Below, piece by piece: positions 6,427-10,487 of a DNA stretch of 10,487 nucleotides. Origin of the DNA: an uncultured Selenomonas sp. (GTDB lineage Bacteria > Bacillota > Negativicutes > Selenomonadales > Selenomonadaceae); assembly GCA_945494195.1 (NCBI GenBank), contig CALYVJ010000037.1, positions 1-10,487 of the forward strand. Direction: 5' to 3'. Under the pieces are notes generated by a model, which was not told where the DNA came from, made no database searches, and was given only the letters and a program-made list of their open reading frames with translations. Made by a program: the position numbers and the translations under genes. The first letter of the stretch is position 1. The number at the start of each line of letters is the position of its first letter.

Positions 6427-7365
6427 ATGGGATTAAAACAAAAGTTTTTGGTGCTAGCCGGTATAGTGGGGTTGTTAATGGCCATTATGTCCGTAGCAGG
6501 CTATTTATTGGCAAGTTCTGACTTGCAGACAAGTGTGGATACGGAGCTTTCTGCGACGATATCGAAAGAGGCTTCGAACCTCGATGGATGGCTGCGCGAA
6601 AAGAAAGCTGTCGATGTCAGTACGGCTAATGCGGCAACGGAAGCTAAAGGGGATTTAAGCCGTATCAAAACCAAGGCTTCCATGGGAACGATTGCTTCGG
6701 ATAAAGAGATCCTTGACATGTCCATCGGCTTAGAGGATGGATATTTCGGCGTGTTCTATTCTCCGGATGATACAGGCAAGAAGGACCCCACGCAGCGTCC
6801 TTGGTATAAAGAGGCCAAGGCTGCTGGGCAAACGGTCTTTACCGAAGCCTATGTAGATGTCGGTACGGGAAAACTAGTGGTGTCTGTGGCAACCCCCATT
6901 AAAAATGAGGGGCAGTTCATTGGGGCAACCTGCACCGATATTGCGCTGGATGTATTAGAGAAGCAGGCCGAATCCATGAAATATCATGGGGAAGGCAAGG
7001 GCATCATCATGGAAAAGTCCGGAAACATCCTGGCAACAAATGGGATTGGCGAAGCCATGAAGAACGTCAAAGACGTGAAGGGCGTTGGCGAGCACTTTGG
7101 CGAGATGACCCAGAAGGAAAGCGGCTATTTTGAAATTGAACTCGATGGGGAAACGCAGCTCTTCTCTTATACGACGGTCCCAACAACTGGTTGGATTATT
7201 GGAATTGCCGTTCCTAAATCCTTTGTATTTGCTTCTTTGAACCAGTTGAAGATTATTTATGGCTTTTTAACGGTTTTAGGGCTTCTTACTACCATGGCGG
7301 TATTTATGATCTTTTCCCAAAAGATTACCAATTCGATCGTCAGTTTGAAAAATCATGCGACCTAG
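6427..7365 (+). CDS. Chemoreceptor N-terminal part: dCACHE sensor with two membrane helices
   Basis: The 312 residues before the TAG form a complete sensing module. TM1 is about 7-29, an extracytoplasmic double-Cache domain covers about 30-270, TM2 is about 276-296, and the first HAMP helix starts after 297. In the ligand pocket, R124-P-W126-Y127, Y142 and D171 are present. Their spacing (Tyr to Tyr 15, Tyr to Asp 29) matches the amino-acid binding motif described for dCACHE sensors such as PctA (R126, W128, Y129, Y144, D173, from memory). The expected Tyr five residues before the Arg is Lys119 here. An amino acid ligand is therefore likely but not shown. If translation stops at TAG, the product could bind ligand but has no signalling domain. 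Confidence 0.8.
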   Translation: MGLKQKFLVLAGIVGLLMAIMSVAGYLLASSDLQTSVDTELSATISKEASNLDGWLREKKAVDVSTANAATEAKGDLSRIKTKASMGTIASDKEILDMSIGLEDGYFGVFYSPDDTGKKDPTQRPWYKEAKAAGQTVFTEAYVDVGTGKLVVSVATPIKNEGQFIGATCTDIALDVLEKQAESMKYHGEGKGIIMEKSGNILATNGIGEAMKNVKDVKGVGEHFGEMTQKESGYFEIELDGETQLFSYTTVPTTGWIIGIAVPKSFVFASLNQLKIIYGFLTVLGLLTTMAVFMIFSQKITNSIVSLKNHAT

Positions 7366-8397
7366 TTGGCTGAGGGCAATCTCAAAATGGAGCAGATACC
7401 GGTGTTGTCAAATGATGAAATTGGCCAGCTGACACGGGCCTTCAATACAATGAGCAATAATCTGCGCACCCTGATCACGCAGATGGCAACGACCTCAGAG
7501 CAGGTAGCTGCTTCGTCAGAAGAACTTACGGCTAATGCACAACAGTCGGCAGAAGCTTCGGTTCATGTGGCAGAAACGGTGGGCGGCATTTCGCTGGCTA
7601 TGGAAAACCAGTTAAAGGATATCAATGGTGCCAAGCAGAGTGTTGATGTAGTGTTTACAGACATTACGGCTATGTCGGACAAGGCGCGTAAGGTTTCGAA
7701 TACGTCCACCGATACTGCTAAGGCTGCCCAGCAGGGATCGGAATTGATGGAAAATGCGATTACCCGCATGGGACATATTGAAAAAAGCGTCATAGCATCG
7801 GCAGAGGCGGTGACCAAGCTGGGAGAAAACAGCCAGCAGATTGGTCAGATTGTCGAAGCGATTTCCTCTATCGCCGAGCAGACGAATCTTTTGGCGCTTA
7901 ATGCAGCCATTGAGGCGGCTCGTGCAGGGGAATATGGACGTGGTTTTGCTGTCGTTGCGGAAGAGGTTCGTAAACTTGCCGCTGAATCGCAGGAGTCGGC
8001 AGAGCAGATCAAAGAGCGAATTGGCTCCATTCAAAAAGATACAGCGGAAGCTGTCGAATCGATGAATGCCGGGACGGAAGCGGTAAAATCGGGAACGGCT
8101 GCCATTCGCGAGGTCGGGGCAAGATTTGTGGATATCTTGTCAATGGTCAATGGGATCAATGAACAGATGGAGGAAATCACTGGTTCTGTGAAGACGGTGG
8201 CTGATGGCGCTGACAATATTGTCAGCGCGGTGGATTCTATCGATTCAATTAGCCGTAAGACGGCGGAAAATACGGGTTCTATTTCGGCTGCTACGGAGGA
8301 GCAGTCGGCGTCTAATGAAGAAATTGCTGCAGCATCGCAATCCTTGGCGAAAATGGCTGCTGATATGCAGATGGCAATAGGTAAGTTCAAATTTTAA
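7366..8397 (+). CDS. Chemoreceptor C-terminal part: HAMP remainder and MCP signalling domain
   Basis: This is the in-frame continuation after the TAG, 343 codons. It holds the second HAMP helix ([14 protein letters not shown]), a long methylation and coiled-coil region, and the highly conserved hairpin tip [20 protein letters not shown] (about 7875-7934) that binds CheA and CheW. A descending coiled coil follows, ending AIGKFKF. There is no CheR-tethering pentapeptide at the C-terminus. The first codon is TTG, with no Shine-Dalgarno sequence. The first credible independent start is ATG 7387, which has GAGGG (7372-7376) 10 nt upstream. If made separately it would be a soluble fragment lacking membrane helices and sensor. 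The coordinates given mark the open frame, not a proven start. Confidence 0.75.
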   Translation: MAEGNLKMEQIPVLSNDEIGQLTRAFNTMSNNLRTLITQMATTSEQVAASSEELTANAQQSAEASVHVAETVGGISLAMENQLKDINGAKQSVDVVFTDITAMSDKARKVSNTSTDTAKAAQQGSELMENAITRMGHIEKSVIASAEAVTKLGENSQQIGQIVEAISSIAEQTNLLALNAAIEAARAGEYGRGFAVVAEEVRKLAAESQESAEQIKERIGSIQKDTAEAVESMNAGTEAVKSGTAAIREVGARFVDILSMVNGINEQMEEITGSVKTVADGADNIVSAVDSIDSISRKTAENTGSISAATEEQSASNEEIAAASQSLAKMAADMQMAIGKFKF

Positions 8398-8411
8398 TAG
8401 ACTCCTTATAG

Positions 8412-8449
8412 AAAAGGCCCTGCCTGGTCATACCCAGGCAGGGCCTTTT
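8412..8449 (+). terminator. Bidirectional terminator between convergent genes
   Basis: A 16-bp perfect stem, AAAAGGCCCTGCCTGG (8412-8427) with its exact complement (8434-8449), closes a 6-nt loop TCATAC. The A run on the left and T run on the right let it work in both directions. It ends the chemoreceptor transcript (plus) and the GGDEF gene (minus), whose stop codon is only 9 nt away. Confidence 0.93.
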
Positions 8450-8458
8450 GTGAATAAA

Positions 8459-9721
8459 TCAGTGGAAGGTTTTATCGAGGCAATAGGTGTTGCGTGTTTC
8501 TTTGGCCTTGTAAAGCGCTTTATCCGCCCGTTTTATCAGAGTGTCAATGGAAGTGTCATCCGTCAGGAACTGGGCAGCACCGATGGAAATCGTGATATTC
8601 ATAGCGTGATTGTCGTTGGTGGCAAAACGGTGGTGCTGAATGCAGCCGTTAAGGCGTTTAAGATAGGAAGGCAAATCCTGTTCGTTTAGCGAGGGGAGAA
8701 GCAGGATGAATTCATCCCCACCCCAGCGGATAAGAAGATCATTTTGCCGGATGTTTTGACTGATGATTTTTACAGTTTCGGTCAAAACGTGGTCGCCAAA
8801 GTCATGGCCCATGGTATCGTTTACGGCTTTGAAGTGATCGATATCGAACATTACGAGGGTGATGTTTTTCCTGGTTTGTTGAAAGTTCTGTAAGGCTAGT
8901 TTTAGTTGCTGGGTTCCGTAATGGCGGCTGTGGGCTTTCGTAAGGGTATCATAATCAATAACGAGTTGCAGATCTTCCAGCTTTTCCTTTTGGGATTGGC
9001 GCTGACGCCGATAGAGACGAAAGAAATAGAAGGAAGTAAAGAGGATGCCGCCGATAGAAAATAAATAGCTGACGAGCAACAACCATTTGAGCCAAGTCCT
9101 TCCTTCAAAAATATTTTCCCAAACGGCATGATACGGGATACCCATACAGATAATCCAATTATAATCTGGATATAGGCGTGCATAAGTGAGTTTTTTGGAT
9201 AATTCGTTGGAGTTAAGATCTTTGAAATAATAACTGTAGAAAAGAGATCCCTGTGCACGAATGACATCAAGTTCCGTACGATAAGGATAGTTGCCTTGGG
9301 CATCAGGTGTTTCGGTAGATAAGAGAATTCCCTCGGTGTTGCGGAGGTTTGGGTGGATGAGACGCCTAGCGTATCCATTTCCTCCGTCATAATCGATTAC
9401 CTCATTGATCCATAGATAGGTGCCATCTTCATCAGTGCCGTCATAAAAGGTAGTTCGCAGAATATGTTCGATTACGGTTTGTACATCTTGTTCGGAAATT
9501 GGTTGATTCCGCTTTTGATGACTTTTGATGATTTCATGGCGGGTAGAATCGATATTTAAGGAAATATTATCGACGGTATTCTTGATGTATGTTTGTTGAA
9601 ATTTTAATGCATTTTGATAAAGCACGTACGTCCCTGCCGCTTGGATAACGAATAGGAATATCAGACAAGTGAGGCAAAGATAAGCGGCGCGTGACAACGT
9701 CTTGTCTTGGGAGTTGATCAT
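8459..9721 (-). CDS. Membrane Cache-domain diguanylate cyclase (GGDEF)
   Basis: Predicted to make cyclic di-GMP from two GTP in response to an external signal; 420 aa in the inner membrane. TM1 (about 13-35) is followed by an extracytoplasmic Cache-type sensor (about 40-208, with YLWINEVIDYDGG, LIHPNLRNTEG and YNWIICMGIPYHAV, resembling single-Cache domains). TM2 is about 212-234, a short linker follows, and the GGDEF domain is about 252-418. The catalytic motif is intact as RWGGDEF (GGDEF 334-338), with FDIDHFKAVND (292-302) and GHDFGD (305-310). The product-inhibition I-site RxxD is present as RQND (325-328), exactly five residues before GGDEF. No EAL domain. ATG 9719-9721 is preceded by GAGAGG (minus strand of 9733-9738) 11 nt upstream. 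It converges on the chemoreceptor gene; a functional link is only inferred. Confidence 0.95.
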   Translation of the reverse strand: MINSQDKTLSRAAYLCLTCLIFLFVIQAAGTYVLYQNALKFQQTYIKNTVDNISLNIDSTRHEIIKSHQKRNQPISEQDVQTVIEHILRTTFYDGTDEDGTYLWINEVIDYDGGNGYARRLIHPNLRNTEGILLSTETPDAQGNYPYRTELDVIRAQGSLFYSYYFKDLNSNELSKKLTYARLYPDYNWIICMGIPYHAVWENIFEGRTWLKWLLLVSYLFSIGGILFTSFYFFRLYRRQRQSQKEKLEDLQLVIDYDTLTKAHSRHYGTQQLKLALQNFQQTRKNITLVMFDIDHFKAVNDTMGHDFGDHVLTETVKIISQNIRQNDLLIRWGGDEFILLLPSLNEQDLPSYLKRLNGCIQHHRFATNDNHAMNITISIGAAQFLTDDTSIDTLIKRADKALYKAKETRNTYCLDKTFH

Positions 9722-9876
9722 AGAATCATCGGCCTCTCATGCAAAGTAATGATGATGGGGAATATATCTGTCGTAAGTATTCGCGAGGAAAATAAAATTT
9801 CCTGCTAGAAAAGAGGATTCTTTCCAGATAGCTAGAATAAGACAGTAGTAAAAGTCAATGGTAGGTAAAATATGTT

Positions 9877-9883
9877 AAAGGAG
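9877..9883 (+). promoter_or_regulatory. Ribosome binding site of the 146-aa gene
   Basis: AAAGGAG lies 8 nt before ATG 9892. It supports this small frame as a real gene and fixes its start. No convincing promoter was seen in the 170-nt divergent gap (9722-9891). TAGAAT (9833-9838) could be a -10 but has no matching -35. Confidence 0.7.
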
Positions 9884-9891
9884 TTGGAATT

Positions 9892-10332
9892 ATGAATAAA
9901 AAAGCAGAAGCATTTCAGAAATATCTCGATGCAGATGAAAATAAGAAAACAGCTTTTCAACGGGAAGAAATAACCGAAGATGCACAGAAAACAGTGGTAT
10001 TCCGCTCTCATGTAGTCGTTGAAGGCCAGCAGCTGCCAACCTTGGTAATCCTCGATGACAGTGTATTCTCTATGATCCGTATTCAGGTTTCGCCTCAGGC
10101 AAAGACCGAAGAAAATGAGCTTAAGGTAATGAAACTGGCGAATGACTATAATTTGAAATACAAACCCTTCAAATTGTATTTTGATGGAGCTGGTTCTTTG
10201 ATTTTGGATGTTTGTCTGCTCACACCTGGAGAGGATTTTGGGGCATTGGGTGACGAAATCTATGGTATGTTTGATGTGCTTATCAACTTCCTTAATGAGT
10301 CGTATCGTCCGATAATGAAAGAAATTTGGTAA
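9892..10332 (+). CDS. Small protein of unknown function, possibly YbjN-like
   Basis: A 146-aa soluble protein with no signal peptide, membrane segment or metal-binding cluster. It has a charged, Lys/Glu-rich N-terminal helix (MNKKAEAFQKYLDADENKK), then alternating strands (KTVVFRSHVVVEG, PTLVILDDSVFSMIRIQVS), a helix (ENELKVMKLANDYNL), strands (YKPFKLYFDGAGSLILDVCLL) and an acidic C-terminal helix (FGALGDEIYGMFDVLINFLNESY). This alpha-beta-alpha layout, with NDYN before paired strands, resembles YbjN and type III secretion chaperone-like folds. That is a structural impression, not a recognised family match. Real gene: good ribosome binding site and protein-like composition. It lies between a divergent GGDEF gene and an rRNA promoter. 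Confidence 0.8.
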   Translation: MNKKAEAFQKYLDADENKKTAFQREEITEDAQKTVVFRSHVVVEGQQLPTLVILDDSVFSMIRIQVSPQAKTEENELKVMKLANDYNLKYKPFKLYFDGAGSLILDVCLLTPGEDFGALGDEIYGMFDVLINFLNESYRPIMKEIW

Positions 10333-10358
10333 ATAATAAAAAAATATATAAAAAAGTA
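10331..10358 (+). promoter_or_regulatory. A/T-rich UP-element-like tract
   Basis: This stretch is almost entirely A and T, with long A runs, and lies directly upstream of the -35 TTGACA. Such tracts bind the RNA polymerase alpha C-terminal domain and are typical of strong rRNA promoters. Confidence 0.55.
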
Positions 10359-10387
10359 TTGACAAGTGCGTTGATGACGTGTAATAT
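10359..10387 (+). promoter_or_regulatory. Probable rRNA operon promoter
   Basis: A perfect -35 TTGACA (10359-10364) is followed 17 nt later by TAATAT (10382-10387). The better hexamer TATAAT (10385-10390) would need a 20-nt spacer, which is too long. With the A/T tract upstream and the pre-16S leader motif downstream, this fits an rrn promoter with initiation near 10394-10398. Confidence 0.7.
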
Positions 10388-10406
10388 AATACAAGTCATC
10401 AGCGCA
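10367..10406. repeat. 40-bp imperfect dyad centred on the promoter -10
   Basis: TGCGTTGATGAC (10367-10378) faces GTCATCAGCGCA (10395-10406), with 11 of 12 positions exactly complementary and the last a T-G pair. TGTA (10380-10383) and TACA (10390-10393) share the same centre (10386.5). The -10 lies in the middle. Only the right arm would be transcribed from this promoter, so the dyad would act as DNA, for example as a protein site. Confidence 0.75.
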
Positions 10407-10435
10407 TAACACGTTGTAAGTGCTAGTGATACAGA

Positions 10436-10487
10436 TTGTTCTCTGAAAACTAAACAATGTAAAATGAAATCATGCAACATGATTTAA
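10436..10487 (+). other. Leader of a pre-16S rRNA transcript (rrn operon begins beyond the window)
   Basis: ATTGTTCTCTGAAAACTAAA followed by CAAT resembles the TTCTTTGAAAACTAAACAA sequence found just upstream of 16S rRNA in many Firmicutes, part of the pre-16S processing stalk and antitermination leader. ATTGTT (10436-10441) can pair with AACAAT (10453-10458). A second hairpin, AAATCATG (10467-10474) with CATGATTT (10478-10485) around CAA, lies at the edge. No 16S sequence itself is in the window. Confidence 0.65.

Larger units (their letters stand above)
6427..8397 (+). pseudogene. Methyl-accepting chemotaxis protein gene interrupted by an in-frame TAG
   Basis: Read through the TAG at 7363-7365, this is one continuous 656-codon dCACHE-HAMP-MCP receptor with no frame change. 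The stop falls within the HAMP domain: [20 protein letters not shown] domains usually read on without a break there, and a Gln codon CAG becomes TAG by one C-to-T change. All domains on both sides are well conserved, which points to a recent nonsense mutation, a base-call error, or readthrough, rather than an old decayed gene. TAA (8395-8397) ends the frame and is followed at once by an in-frame TAG. The gene has its own ribosome binding site, AAGGAG (6412-6417), 9 nt before ATG 6427, and ends at a bidirectional terminator. Not part of a che operon. Confidence 0.65.

Noticed and set aside
7363..7365. Amber codon as a pyrrolysine site
   Set aside because: Known pyrrolysine proteins are mainly methylamine methyltransferases; no pyl genes are visible in the window. 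Simple nonsense mutation or suppression is more likely, so I keep recoding only as an open test.
9786..9841. AGGAAA/TTTCCT inverted repeat and two GCTAGAA copies (9804, 9831) in the divergent gap
   Set aside because: They are short and A/T-rich, so they are likely by chance; no promoter could be tied to them convincingly.
10260..10480. Minus-strand small open frames over the rrn promoter
   Set aside because: They are A/T-driven, lack ribosome binding sites and run across promoter and leader elements.
10467..10485. 8-bp hairpin with CAA loop, considered as a terminator
   Set aside because: No T tract follows within the window, and it lies in the presumed pre-16S leader where hairpins are expected.
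1..10487. CRISPR array, insertion sequence, tRNA, toxin-antitoxin or defence system
   Set aside because: No regularly spaced repeats, transposase, terminal inverted repeats, tRNA fold or defence-type domains were seen. The gene content is core metabolism, transport and signalling.

Overview
The window looks like a housekeeping stretch of a Gram-positive-type (Firmicutes) chromosome. The best guess is the Negativicutes/Selenomonas group, at moderate confidence. The reasons are purine-rich AGGAGG ribosome binding sites, a glmS ribozyme, a lipoprotein PotD, intermediate G+C, and an rrn leader of the Firmicutes type (TCTGAAAACTAAACAA) at the right edge. All assignments come from reading the sequence; no database search was run.

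Layout, left to right. (1) 1-55: last codons of groEL, then an intrinsic terminator (93-127). (2) 154-2360: glmS unit, with a consensus promoter (154-182), a glmS self-cleaving ribozyme in the leader (about 275-421), glmS (465-2294) and a strong terminator. Glucosamine-6-phosphate made by the enzyme would trigger cleavage of its own mRNA. (3) 2375-6317: complete potABCD spermidine/putrescine ABC importer operon with three short overlaps between genes, a bulged hairpin overlapping the likely promoter, and a terminator. (4) 6427-8397: dCACHE-type methyl-accepting chemotaxis receptor, interrupted in its HAMP domain by one in-frame TAG (7363-7365). (5) 8412-8449: 16-bp perfect bidirectional terminator between the receptor and a convergent gene. 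(6) 8459-9721 (minus): membrane Cache-GGDEF diguanylate cyclase with intact catalytic motif and I-site. (7) 9892-10332: small acidic protein, possibly YbjN-like. (8) 10331-10487: promoter and leader of what is almost certainly an rRNA operon starting just past the window, with a 40-bp imperfect dyad centred on the -10 region.

The most notable items are the amber-split receptor, the dyad over the rrn promoter, the glmS ribozyme with a mismatched P2.2 core pair, and the potA start (TTG, with an overlapping 11-codon reading frame). No mobile element, CRISPR array, tRNA or clearly new multi-gene system was seen.
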